Shown here: positions 52,118-59,969 of the stretch, piece by piece
Numbering within the stretch: position 1 is the first letter of the stretch
Layout: each line of letters starts with the position of its first letter
Source: CAVQFO01 sp963711725
GTDB taxonomy: Bacteria > Pseudomonadota > Gammaproteobacteria > Nitrococcales > Aquisalimonadaceae
Reading direction: 5' to 3'
NCBI GenBank assembly: GCA_963711725.1
Contig: CAVQFO010000025.1
Location: 62,001-126,000 of the forward strand
DNA: 64,000 bases
Translations under genes and position numbers: made by a program
Notes under the pieces: generated by a model
What the model saw: the letters and a program-made list of their open reading frames with translations, nothing else
The model's database searches: none
Told to the model about the DNA's origin: nothing

Positions 52118-53330
52118 CTAGCGGATGTTTATGATGTCCTGCGTAATCTGGTCTTCCGTGCTGATCATCTTGGCGTTGGCCTGGAAGTTCCGCTGCGCCG
52201 TGATCATCTTGACCAGCTGTTCGGTGGTGTTGACGTTGGACTGCTCCAGCGCACCGGACTGCAGCGTCCCCAGCCCGGATCCGCCCGGAGCACCCGCGAT
52301 GGGCGTGCCGGAACCGAAGGTCTCCACCCAGCTGGTATCACCCACCTGCTTGAGCTTCTCAGGACTGGGAAAGCGGCTGAGGACCACCTGCCCCAGCACC
52401 TGGGACTGGCCATTGGTGAAGCGGGCGAAAATGCGGCCGTCCTGTTCGATGGACAGGTCCGAGAACTGGCCGTCGGCATAGCCGTTTTGCGTCAAGGAAC
52501 TGACGTTGTAGTCGCTGCCGAACTGGGTCATGTTCGAGTAGTCGACGTCGATGCTCAACGGACTCACGCCACCCGGCAATGCGATGTTGTAGGTATCCGT
52601 GCCGTTGGCAATCAACGACCCGTTCGGGTTGAAGGTCACGTTCGCGGTGGTGCCGCTCAGGGCGGGATTCCCGTCCAGGATCATGTGGGTATCCCAGGTA
52701 TTGGACCCCGTTTTTACCCAGTAGCTGGTGGCGATGTGCGAACCGCCCTGGGAGTCGTACACCGTGGTGGATGTGGAGAAGTTGTAGCTGGAGGAATCCG
52801 TGGAATCGAACGGCGTGGTGGCCGGCACCGAATCGCTGGAATCCAGGTTCATGGAAAAGGCCATGGAACTGGTCGGATTCGGAGAGACGTTGCCGGTATT
52901 GATCTGCAACCGATCGATGTTGCCGTTGTTGATGTTGCCGGCGGAATCCGCGGTGAATCCTTCCAGGTATTGACCGTTGGGCGTGGCCAGGTAGCCGTCC
53001 CGGTCCAGGCGGAAACGTACCGGCCCGGGTATAGGACGTCGTTCCGCCATCATCGAGACGGAAGAAGCCGTTGCCGTTGATCGCCAGATCCAGGCCGTTG
53101 CCGGTGAAGTTGAATTGGCCCTGTGTGAACTCCTGGGTGACGGCCGACAGGCGCACGCCCTGCCCGATTGCCGTACCCGATGTGCCGGCGCCCGCGGAGG
53201 CGAAAATATCGGCAAACTCCGCCCTGGACGACTTGAAGCCGGTGGTTCCGCTGTTCGCGATGTTGTTCCCGGTCACATCCAGGTCTTGCGAAGCGGCGTT
53301 CAAACCCGTCAATGCTGTTTCGAATGACAT
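52118..53330 (-). pseudogene. flgE: flgE, hook protein, with one +1 frame change
   Basis: The N-terminal frame (from 53330) has the hook signature MSFETALTGLNAASQDLDVT and runs to SYTRAGT. The remainder, from FRLDRDGYLATPNGQYLEGF to the C-terminal EQLVKMITAQRNFQANAKMI, is in the next frame. Removing one base at the TTT/AAA run 53013-53015 restores 403 residues, exactly a normal FlgE length. FlgE builds the universal joint. An intact hook gene is needed for motility, so a consensus error is the likeliest reading. Confidence 0.93.
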
Positions 53331-53345
53331 GCCCTAGGTCCTCCG

Positions 53346-54032
53346 CTACCGAATTTGTTCTACGTCGGAAAAACTCACCTCGCCCAAGCCGTCCAGGCTC
53401 AGTGAAGGCCCTTGGCCGTTGCGGCCCAACTGCACGCTGTTGACGTGCGCCGAGGCGAGCGTATTCAGCGCTTGCTGATTGTCCTGGGTGCCCGCCACGG
53501 CCGCGATCTGGTAACGACCGGCCGGCATTTGCGTGCCGTCGGCCGCCTTGCCGTCCCAGGTGAATGCCTGGGTACCGGCGGGGACGTGCCCCAGGTCGAC
53601 CTCGTCAACCAGTTCCCCGGCGGGCGTGTAGATGCCCACTTTCACCGGCGCGCCGCCGGCGGAACTGGGCACGGTCACGGCGCCATCCAGCGTCCCCGCG
53701 TCGGACAGGTAGCCTTGGTTGCTCTGTACCAGCACCTCGTGGCCCACCAGGTTGGCGGCCTTGAGCGCCTGGTCGGTGCTCATGGTCTGTTGAAACTGGG
53801 AGAACGACTTTTGCAGCTCGCTGATACCGCTGGCGGAGGTGAACTGCGCCATCTGCGCCAGGAACTGGCCGTCATCCATGGGCTTGAACGGGTCCTGCTG
53901 CTTCATCTGGGTGACCATCAGCTTCAGGAAATCGTCCTGGCCCAGCTTGGAAAGGCTTCCGCTGGAGCTTGACGTGGTCTGGGTCTGGGCCGCGTTGGCG
54001 GCGTTCGACCCGGAAACGGCGTTCGTGGTCAT
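53346..54032 (-). CDS. flgD: FlgD, hook cap / scaffolding protein
   Basis: Protein of 228 residues. The conserved N-terminus is SLSKLGQDDFLKLMVTQMKQQDPFKP. The beta-rich C-terminal domain holds FLN-type and Tudor-like pieces (GQAFTWDGKAADG in the variant GTQAFTWDGKA; AGRYQIAAVAG). It caps the growing hook. It lies 15 bases upstream of flgE. Confidence 0.95.
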   Translation of the reverse strand: MTTNAVSGSNAANAAQTQTTSSSSGSLSKLGQDDFLKLMVTQMKQQDPFKPMDDGQFLAQMAQFTSASGISELQKSFSQFQQTMSTDQALKAANLVGHEVLVQSNQGYLSDAGTLDGAVTVPSSAGGAPVKVGIYTPAGELVDEVDLGHVPAGTQAFTWDGKAADGTQMPAGRYQIAAVAGTQDNQQALNTLASAHVNSVQLGRNGQGPSLSLDGLGEVSFSDVEQIR

Positions 54033-54043
54033 ATCGAAACCTC

Positions 54044-54460
54044 CTAGCGGCCGAGCTTGAGGGTCTGCAGCAGCAGATCCTTGGAGGTGTTCAGCACCTC
54101 CACGTTGTTCTGATAGGAGCGCGACGCCGAGATCATGTTCACCATCTCCTCCACCGGATTGACGTTGGAGCGGTAGACATAGCCATTGGCGTCGGCCATG
54201 GGGTTGTCCGGCATGTACATGGCCTCGTTCGGCGCCTGGCTTTCGGTGACATCCGCCACCCGCACGCCCCGCACCGGGTTGCCGCCGCCTTGCGTGGCCT
54301 TGAGCACCGCCGCGAAAACCGGCTCCCGCGCCTTGTACGCCGTATCCTTGCTGCCGCTGACCGTCTCGGCGTTCGCCAAATTACTGGCGGTCATGTTCAA
54401 CCGGAGCGACTGGGCGCTCATGGCGGAACCGGCGATATCGAAGACCTTGAACAACGACAT
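54044..54460 (-). CDS. flgC: FlgC, proximal rod protein
   Basis: Protein of 138 residues. Rod-protein ends are visible: AGSAMSAQSLRLNMTASNLANAETV at the start and VNPVEEMVNMISASRSYQNNVEVLN at the end. It is 6 bases downstream of flgB and 11 bases upstream of flgD. Confidence 0.97.
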   Translation of the reverse strand: MSLFKVFDIAGSAMSAQSLRLNMTASNLANAETVSGSKDTAYKAREPVFAAVLKATQGGGNPVRGVRVADVTESQAPNEAMYMPDNPMADANGYVYRSNVNPVEEMVNMISASRSYQNNVEVLNTSKDLLLQTLKLGR

Positions 54461-54466
54461 GACTGC

Positions 54467-54862
54467 TTACTCCCCTCTCAGCGCGTCGATGAGCCCGGTG
54501 AAACGGCCACCCAGGAAAGTCAGCACCGCCTGATAATTGACGGCATTCTCGGAGAAGGCCGCCTGTTCGGTCTGACTCTCGACGGTATTGCCGTCCAGCG
54601 AGGGGTTCATGGGAACGCGGTAGAGCAACTTGGGGTCCGTTGCCCCCACGCCGCTCGGTTCGATGTGCTTGGCGTCGGTCCGGCGCAAGCTCAGGGCATC
54701 GCCCTGGGCCTGGCGCATGGCGGCCTTGAAGTCGAAGTCCCGGGCCTTGTAGTTGGGCGTGTCGGCATTGGCCAGATTCTCGGCCAGAACCTGATTGCGC
54801 TCCGAGCGGAGCTTGAGGGCCGCCGCCTGGACACCGATCGCTTTATCGAAGGAAAAACTCAT
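54467..54862 (-). CDS. flgB: FlgB, proximal rod protein
   Basis: Protein of 131 residues. The rod-protein start is KAIGVQAAALKLRSERNQVLAENLANADTPNYKARDFDF, seen in two parts, and the C-terminal helix is ENAVNYQAVLTFLGGRF. It is the first gene of the flgBCDEF run, directly after a sigma54 promoter. Confidence 0.96.
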   Translation of the reverse strand: MSFSFDKAIGVQAAALKLRSERNQVLAENLANADTPNYKARDFDFKAAMRQAQGDALSLRRTDAKHIEPSGVGATDPKLLYRVPMNPSLDGNTVESQTEQAAFSENAVNYQAVLTFLGGRFTGLIDALRGE

Positions 54863-54899
54863 GATGCACCTCGCATCGCACGTCGTTGCGAGGGTTCCT

Positions 54900-54914
54900 G
54901 CAAACGCCGTGCCA
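54900..54914 (-). promoter_or_regulatory. sigma54 promoter of flgB
   Basis: On the minus strand the site reads TGGCACGGCGTTTGC, a full match to TGGCAC-N5-TTGC, ending 38 bases before the flgB ATG. It would drive flgBCDEF. Confidence 0.88.
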
Positions 54915-54992
54915 GCACAAGGACACAGCTAGTCAGGAGGGGGCTAGCGAGGAGAAACCGGACCGTGGAGGGGCGGCAAACCGGCAACAAGA

Positions 54993-55010
54993 GCGGCAAA
55001 TCCTTGCCGC
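54993..55010 (-). terminator. possible terminator after cheR
   Basis: A perfect 7-base-pair stem GCGGCAA/TTGCCGC with a 4-base loop, 14 bases past the cheR stop, followed on the minus strand by TCTTGTTG. It is weakly T-rich, so termination is uncertain. Confidence 0.5.
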
Positions 55011-55023
55011 CCGGTGGAGAGAA

Positions 55024-55866
55024 TCAGCGCCGCCCGGTTTTGTCGCGAAGACGGTAGATAACCCCGGACTTGCAGCGGATCATCTCGAAATCCTCGGTGT
55101 GGCGCGCCAGGGACTCCGACGCCCCCACCATCAGGTAGCCACCGGGATTCAATTGCCGCGCCATTCTATGGAGGATGTCCTGCCGCGATTCGGGGGAAAA
55201 ATAGATCAGTACGTTGCGGCAAAGAATAAGATCGAAGCGACCCAGCGCCGCGTAGGATTCCAGTAGATTGTGCACTTGGCACGAAACCCGCCGGCGGATC
55301 TCGGGACGAACTTCCCAGCGGTCGTCGGAGACATGGTTGAAGTACTTCCGGCGCCGATCTTCGGCCAGACCGCGGGTCACGCCGGCTCCATGATAACGGG
55401 CTTGCTTGGCATGGTTGATCATTCCCGGCGAAATGTCGGTGGCCATGATCTGGCCTTCCAGGCGTCCGCCGGTTTCGTTGAATTCCTGCAAGGCGATGCT
55501 GACCGAATAGGGTTCCTGGCCCGAAGAACACGCCGCCGACCAGATCCGCACCTGCCAGACTCGGCGCTCCTGAAATTCGGGAAACAGCTGGTCCTGAAGG
55601 ATGGAGAAGGGATAGACGTCACGAAACCACTGGGTCTCGTTGGTGGTCATCGCCTCGATGACCTGTCCCCGGAGCCCGGACCCCGAAGCCCGCTGCATGC
55701 GATCCACCAATTCGCCCAGATCGGACAGCCCACGGTCCGCCAGCAACGGGCCCAGTCGGCTCTGCACCAGATACTGCTTGTTGTCGCCCAGAACAATCCC
55801 GCATGACTGTTCCAGGAAGCGACGAAAGGCCTGGTAGTGCTCAGGCTTGATCTGTTGAGCGGACAA
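55024..55866 (-). CDS. cheR: CheR, chemoreceptor methyltransferase
   Basis: Protein of 280 residues if started at TTG 55866, which has AGAGG 7-8 bases upstream and gives the family start MSAQQIKPEHYQAFRRFL. The open frame continues to ATG 56127, but the extra 87 residues are basic, low-complexity and unlike CheR, so that start is rejected. The all-helical N-domain is followed by the SAM-binding domain (VRIWSAACSSGQEPYSVSI; FDLILCRNVLIYFSPESR; GGYLMVGASESL). It lies downstream of cheV and before flgB, as in Pseudomonas and Vibrio. The gap 55867-56163 has no other feature I recognise. Confidence 0.93.
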   Translation of the reverse strand: MSAQQIKPEHYQAFRRFLEQSCGIVLGDNKQYLVQSRLGPLLADRGLSDLGELVDRMQRASGSGLRGQVIEAMTTNETQWFRDVYPFSILQDQLFPEFQERRVWQVRIWSAACSSGQEPYSVSIALQEFNETGGRLEGQIMATDISPGMINHAKQARYHGAGVTRGLAEDRRRKYFNHVSDDRWEVRPEIRRRVSCQVHNLLESYAALGRFDLILCRNVLIYFSPESRQDILHRMARQLNPGGYLMVGASESLARHTEDFEMIRCKSGVIYRLRDKTGRR

Positions 55867-56163
55867 GAAGAGACCTCTCGGTATCCTGCGATTCGCGTGT
55901 TCAGGGAATAGCCAAGTCCGTGCGGAGCGAGGCGAATTCATGAAGAATCGGCCGCGGGCCCGGGGGAGCAGTTCATCTTTCCTGCCGTTTGCGTTCGAGC
56001 GACTGCCGTTCGCCGCAAACAACCGAAAATCCGCCCTCTCTCTCCCACTCCCTCGCGTCGATCCACCTAACTCCAACAGGCTACGGGACGCCACCCGTGG
56101 CGGGCTGTGCGCCGGGATTGTACCCATCTACGGCCCACCCGCAAGAGGCGTCGACCCCAAGCG

Positions 56164-57096
56164 CTACGCCTCCTGGCGAGCCTCCAGCCGTTCCACCACT
56201 TTCGCCGCCAACTCATCCGAGCTGAATTTCGCCAGGAAGTCGTTGGCACCCACTTTTCTGACCATGTCCCGGTTGAATACGCCGCTCAAGGACGTGTGCA
56301 GCAGCACGAACGTATTCTTCAAATCGGGATCGTTGCGCACGGCGGTGGTGAAGGTATAGCCATCCATCTTCGGCATCTCGATATCGGAAATGACCAGAAG
56401 CAGCTTATTCCAGGGGGAATCCGGCGTGGTCACCCACTCCCGCAGCAGATTCAACCCCTCTTCGCCGTTCTTGGCCAAGTGTACCTGCACCCCGATCTTC
56501 TCCAGGGTGGACTGAACCTGCCGCCGGGCGACCACGGAATCATCCACCACCAGCACATGGCAGTCCGCCGCGCTTTCCACCGTCTCGAGCCTCGCGCCAG
56601 CGTCGTCCTCGACACCCCCGGCGCGGTTAACCTCGTCCATGACCTTTTCCACGTCCACGATCTGAACCATCCGGCCCTCCACTTCCGTGACCGCCGTCAG
56701 ATAGCTGCTGCCCGCCGCATGGCTGGGCGGCGGTTTGATGTCCTTCCAGTTCATGTTGACGATGCGGTCGACCGAGCGAACTAAAAACCCCTGAACGGTC
56801 CGGTTGTACTCCGTGACGATCACGGAACTGGTCGCAAGGTCGTCCAGCGGTCGCCCGGTGGTGGCCAGGCTGAGATCCAGCACACTGATGGTCTTGCCGC
56901 GAATCGTGGAAATGCCGCGCACGATCGGATGCGCGTGCGGCACGGCAATCAGGCGAGGGGTTCGGATGACTTCCCGCACTTTGAACACATTGATACCGAA
57001 CAACTGGCTGCTGTTGAGATTGAACAACAGTAGTTCCATGCGGTTCCGACCGGCGAGATTCGTACGCTGGTCCACCGAAGCCATAATCCCGGACAT
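56164..57096 (-). CDS. cheV: CheV, CheW-receiver hybrid chemotaxis protein
   Basis: Protein of 310 residues from ATG 57096 (MSGIMASVDQRTNLAGRN, the family-type start). ATG 57084 is the alternative, and the longer frame to 57138 is not needed. A CheW domain (about 15-160) is followed by a receiver (about 178-305) with acidic pair VVDDS and acceptor in VISDIEMPKMDGY. It couples receptors to CheA with phosphorylation-dependent tuning. It has a sigma28 promoter and is divergent from flgA. Confidence 0.95.
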   Translation of the reverse strand: MSGIMASVDQRTNLAGRNRMELLLFNLNSSQLFGINVFKVREVIRTPRLIAVPHAHPIVRGISTIRGKTISVLDLSLATTGRPLDDLATSSVIVTEYNRTVQGFLVRSVDRIVNMNWKDIKPPPSHAAGSSYLTAVTEVEGRMVQIVDVEKVMDEVNRAGGVEDDAGARLETVESAADCHVLVVDDSVVARRQVQSTLEKIGVQVHLAKNGEEGLNLLREWVTTPDSPWNKLLLVISDIEMPKMDGYTFTTAVRNDPDLKNTFVLLHTSLSGVFNRDMVRKVGANDFLAKFSSDELAAKVVERLEARQEA

Positions 57097-57147
57097 AGAA
57101 GCGGGCCCCCTTATTCGAGCTCGGGCAGTGCGTGGCACTACTCCTGT

Positions 57148-57174
57148 TAATCGGTCCCGTGAACAAAAGCTTTA
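57148..57174 (-). promoter_or_regulatory. sigma28 (FliA) promoter of cheV
   Basis: On the minus strand TAAAGCTT (57174-57167), 11 bases, then ACCGATTA (57155-57148). Two mismatches lie in the -10 box and one in the -35 box, with correct spacing. The -10 is 52 bases before the cheV ATG. Confidence 0.65.
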
Positions 57175-57255
57175 GGGAAGCATCACTTCAATCTTCCGCG
57201 AGCGCGCCCGCGAACCCTCGAAGACGGTGTATCCCGATCCACCCAATCCGCGCCC

Positions 57256-57270
57256 TGGCACGGTCTCTGC
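57256..57270 (+). promoter_or_regulatory. sigma54 promoter of flgA
   Basis: TGGCACGGTCTCTGC has a full -24 box, five bases, then a one-mismatch -12 box CTGC. It ends 53 bases before the flgA ATG and lies back-to-back with the cheV sigma28 site in the 227-base divergent gap. Confidence 0.75.
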
Positions 57271-57323
57271 AGCACACACTCACAACCAAACCCTAACACC
57301 GTCGGAAACAAGAGGGTATAGGC

Positions 57324-58073
57324 ATGCAGCGGCGGCATACGCAGGGAAAACTGTCAAAGAAGCGTCTGGCGAGAGTTCTCCTTGCCGGATTTTTGACGCT
57401 GGTCGTTTTCCCGCTCCCGGTATCGGCCGCGCCGAAGGCTCCGGCGTATCAGTCCCTGGAGAGCATCCGGGAGGCGGTCAAAACGTTCATCGCCGGGGAA
57501 CATCGCGGGGAGAAGATTTCCGACATCCAGGTCGGCCACCTGGACCCGCGACTGCGTCTGGTCCGCTGCGATCGCGCGCTAGACACGTTTCGCTCCAACG
57601 GCTCCCGGGGATACGGCGCCGTTACCGTTGGCGTTCGTTGTCAGGGAGCCAAACCCTGGACCTTGTACGTCTCCGCCAACATCGTGGCCTATGGGACCGT
57701 GTACACGCTCGCCGTTTCCCGGCCCCGCGGCGCGATCCTCACCCGGAACGACCTCAAGCCCGTGACCCGCAATCTGGCGGAGCTTCGCCCCGGCTATATC
57801 GACAAGGCGGAGGATGCGGTGGGCATGGCTCTACGCCGGCCCCTGCGCATGGGTGAAATCCTGGACACCAACGCGCTGAAGCGCCCCACCCTGGTCAAGC
57901 GCGGGGAGCAGGTGCAGGTGGTGGCACAAAGCGGCGGCATTCGAGTCAGCAGCAAGGGCACCGCGCTGGAGGACGGCGCCCGCGGCGACAGGATCCGCAT
58001 CAAGAACATGACCTCGAAACGGGTCATACAGGCTCGCGTCGTCGCGGCCAATCGCGTTACAGTAACGCGTTAA
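57324..58073 (+). CDS. flgA: FlgA, P-ring assembly chaperone
   Basis: Protein of 249 residues. A signal peptide (about 1-36; basic start, then LLAGFLTLVVFPLPVSA) is followed by the SAF-type FlgA domain (GYIDKAEDAVGMALRRPLRMGEIL; VKRGEQVQVVAQSGGIRVSSKGTALEDGARGD in two stretches). It acts in the periplasm on FlgI. GAGGG lies before the ATG. It is the first gene of the plus-strand flgA-flgM-flgN group. Confidence 0.94.
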   Translation: MQRRHTQGKLSKKRLARVLLAGFLTLVVFPLPVSAAPKAPAYQSLESIREAVKTFIAGEHRGEKISDIQVGHLDPRLRLVRCDRALDTFRSNGSRGYGAVTVGVRCQGAKPWTLYVSANIVAYGTVYTLAVSRPRGAILTRNDLKPVTRNLAELRPGYIDKAEDAVGMALRRPLRMGEILDTNALKRPTLVKRGEQVQVVAQSGGIRVSSKGTALEDGARGDRIRIKNMTSKRVIQARVVAANRVTVTR

Positions 58074-58092
58074 CCAAGGCGCCGGACACCAT

Positions 58093-58119
58093 TAAAGTTT
58101 GCCGCGGCGCGGCCGATAT
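58093..58119 (+). promoter_or_regulatory. sigma28 (FliA) promoter of flgM
   Basis: TAAAGTTT (58093-58100), 11 bases, then GCCGATAT (58112-58119), one base from consensus. It is 85 bases before the flgM ATG, so FliA would raise its own anti-sigma factor. Confidence 0.88.
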
Positions 58120-58204
58120 GGGTTATAAGGCCCCGCGCGGGCATGCGTTTTAGTGGAACCCAGGAGCTATCGGCAAAGCGCCGATCCGGCAAGGAGAAAG
58201 GCAG

Positions 58205-58519
58205 ATGACCAACCCAATCAACGGCGGCTCACGCCCGGTCAACAGTTCGGGCACGGAAACCGCCCGGACCGCGAAGAAGCACGGTGCGGAGCAGGCAACC
58301 GGCAGCCGGCCCGAGGGAACACCGGCCAACAAGCCGGCCGAATCGGCGTCCACCTCCGAGCGCCTTCAGGCCGTTCGCCAGGGCATCGACCAGACTCCCG
58401 AAGTCGATCAGGACCGGGTGGACGCGATCAAGCAAAGCATTGCCCAGGGGCGCTACGTGGTGAACGCGGACAAGGTCGCGCAGAAATTCGCCGAGCTTGA
58501 AGGGCTCCTCAACCAGTAG
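58205..58519 (+). CDS. flgM: FlgM, anti-sigma28 factor
   Basis: Protein of 104 residues. The Ser/Thr/Lys/Glu-rich disordered N-terminal half is followed by the FliA-binding helices (about 60-103; VDAIKQSIAQGRYVVNADKVAQKFAELEGLL). It holds FliA inactive until it is exported through the finished hook. AAGGAG lies ahead of the ATG. It has its own sigma28 promoter. Confidence 0.95.
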   Translation: MTNPINGGSRPVNSSGTETARTAKKHGAEQATGSRPEGTPANKPAESASTSERLQAVRQGIDQTPEVDQDRVDAIKQSIAQGRYVVNADKVAQKFAELEGLLNQ

Positions 58520-58524
58520 TCGCC

Positions 58525-58989
58525 ATGAACGAATTCCGGCAACTCATTACGGCGACCCTTGAACCCCTGACGGCCCTGAACACCGTCCTGCGGGAAGAGA
58601 CCGAGCTGCTGGCCAAGCGGCGCACGGAGGAGCTGGACGCCCTGCTCGCCCGCAAGATGCAACTGCTGCGGGAGGTCGAGCAGGCGGATCGAGGACGCAA
58701 CGAATGGCTGCAACGCCAAGGCTACGGACCGGCCCGCGCCGAGCTGCGGCGCTTCCTTCGCGACCACGACACCGACGGCTCGCTGCAGCGCCATTGGGAC
58801 TCGATGATCGCCGCCCTGCGCGAATGCCAAACCCTCAATGAAGCCAACGGTTCGGTTGCCAGGCGAGGTCTGGCCGGCGTCAACCGCAGTCTCGCAATCC
58901 TCCGCGGCGACGATACCGCCGCAAGCCAGTACAGTGCCAACGGACTCACCGAAACCACCCCCCGTGGGCGGGAGATTTCCCAGGCCTGA
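58525..58989 (+). CDS. flgN: FlgN, export chaperone for FlgK and FlgL
   Basis: Protein of 154 residues, helical. It shows the family pattern LEPLTALNTVLREETELLAKRRTEELDALLARK near the start and ECQTLNEANGSVARRGLAGVNRSLAIL later. It starts 5 bases after the flgM stop. Confidence 0.9.
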   Translation: MNEFRQLITATLEPLTALNTVLREETELLAKRRTEELDALLARKMQLLREVEQADRGRNEWLQRQGYGPARAELRRFLRDHDTDGSLQRHWDSMIAALRECQTLNEANGSVARRGLAGVNRSLAILRGDDTAASQYSANGLTETTPRGREISQA

Positions 58990-59031
58990 GGTCACTTTCG
59001 GCTGCTGACAGCGGGCAGCTGTTCAGTCAAA

Positions 59032-59745
59032 ATGGGCGCCATGGTCAGAGAACAAGAAGAACAGCCCGAAAAGATCAAGAACCCCGCACAGATCAGCTCC
59101 CTGCTGAGCCGCCTCTTCGAAAATCACTGCCTGCTTGACGTGCGATTGAACGGCGTCGGCGGCTCGTTCAAGAGCGCCGTGCTGTCGGTGGACCCGAAAA
59201 AGAAGGTGCTCACTCTCGACGAACTCAATCCGCGGGCCGGCCACGAACGCGTCCAGCCCGGCTGCGAGATGGAGATCGCCGGCCTCCTCCATGGCGTCGA
59301 CACGCGCTTTACGGTCACCACCAAGAGCATGGATATCGAGGACGGCGTCTACTACTACACCGCATCCTTCCCAAAAACGCTCCACTACCATCAACGCCGC
59401 GAGTTCCATCGCGTCCCGGTTCGCATGACCCTTCGCGGCAGCATGTCGCTGGTCACCGATACCCAACCCTGCAAGGCACGTCTGGTGGATCTGTCCGTCG
59501 GCGGGATGGGCGGCGTGGTCACAGGCGGTGACGGTCTCCAAAGAGGCGCGATCTATCTCTGCGTGATCCACCTGCCCCACCGGGAGCCACTGCGGGTGTC
59601 CGCCGAAATCCGCTACGTCTCCGAGCCCCCTCCGGGCGGACGCGAGCGTTTCGGCGCCGCATTCAAGGAGCTTGGCGGCGCCGATCGCCGTGAAATCGAA
59701 CGGATGGTCGCCGAACTCCAGCGCGAGCAACTGCGCAAGACCTGA
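59032..59745 (+). CDS. YcgR-like PilZ flagellar brake protein
   Basis: Protein of 237 residues. The N-terminal YcgR-N-type beta domain (about 15-115) is followed by a PilZ domain (about 118-230) with both cyclic di-GMP motifs: RREFHR (about 122-127) and DLSVGGMGG (about 154-162). Such proteins slow the motor when cyclic di-GMP is high. ATG 59032 is used; ATG 59041 is an alternative and neither has a strong ribosome binding site. It follows flgN by 42 bases and ends before a bidirectional terminator. Confidence 0.85.
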   Translation: MGAMVREQEEQPEKIKNPAQISSLLSRLFENHCLLDVRLNGVGGSFKSAVLSVDPKKKVLTLDELNPRAGHERVQPGCEMEIAGLLHGVDTRFTVTTKSMDIEDGVYYYTASFPKTLHYHQRREFHRVPVRMTLRGSMSLVTDTQPCKARLVDLSVGGMGGVVTGGDGLQRGAIYLCVIHLPHREPLRVSAEIRYVSEPPPGGRERFGAAFKELGGADRREIERMVAELQREQLRKT

Positions 59746-59821
59746 CGATCACCCGCGTAATCGCAGGTCGTCCCGCGGCGGCCTCACCACCCACTGCGCT
59801 GTTTTCGGCCCCCGGAAAATG

Positions 59822-59848
59822 AAAAAGCCGGCCCAATGGCCGGCTTTT
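59822..59848. terminator. bidirectional intrinsic terminator
   Basis: A perfect GCCGGCC/GGCCGGC stem (59827-59844) with a 4-base loop has four T on its right (59845-59848) and five A on its left (59822-59826). It serves both the plus-strand YcgR-like gene and the minus-strand tRNA-Ala. Confidence 0.88.
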
Positions 59849-59855
59849 CCGTATT

Positions 59856-59931
59856 TGGTGGAGCTAGGCGGGATCGAACCGCCGACCTCCTGCATGCCAT
59901 GCAGGCGCTCTCCCAGCTGAGCTATAGCCCC
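59856..59931 (-). tRNA. tRNA-Ala (GGC anticodon)
   Basis: 76 bases on the minus strand. The acceptor stem is GGGGCTA/TAGCTCC, the D arm GCTCAGCTGGGAGAGC, the anticodon stem CCTGC/GCAGG with loop ATGGCAT (anticodon GGC), and the T arm GGCGGTTCGATCCCGCC. The terminal CCA is encoded. It follows gltX on the same strand after 38 bases. Confidence 0.97.
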
Positions 59932-59969
59932 GAAACGAGGGCGCATTATACGAATGCCCCCCGGCGGAA

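Noticed and set aside
55867..56127. N-terminal extension of CheR to an upstream ATG
   Set aside because: The 87 extra residues are basic and unlike CheR, whereas TTG 55866 has AGAGG at the right distance and yields the family start.
57137..57151. A second TGGCAC site in the cheV-flgA gap
   Set aside because: The -12 region (CTGT) lacks the essential GC, unlike the site at 57256-57270.
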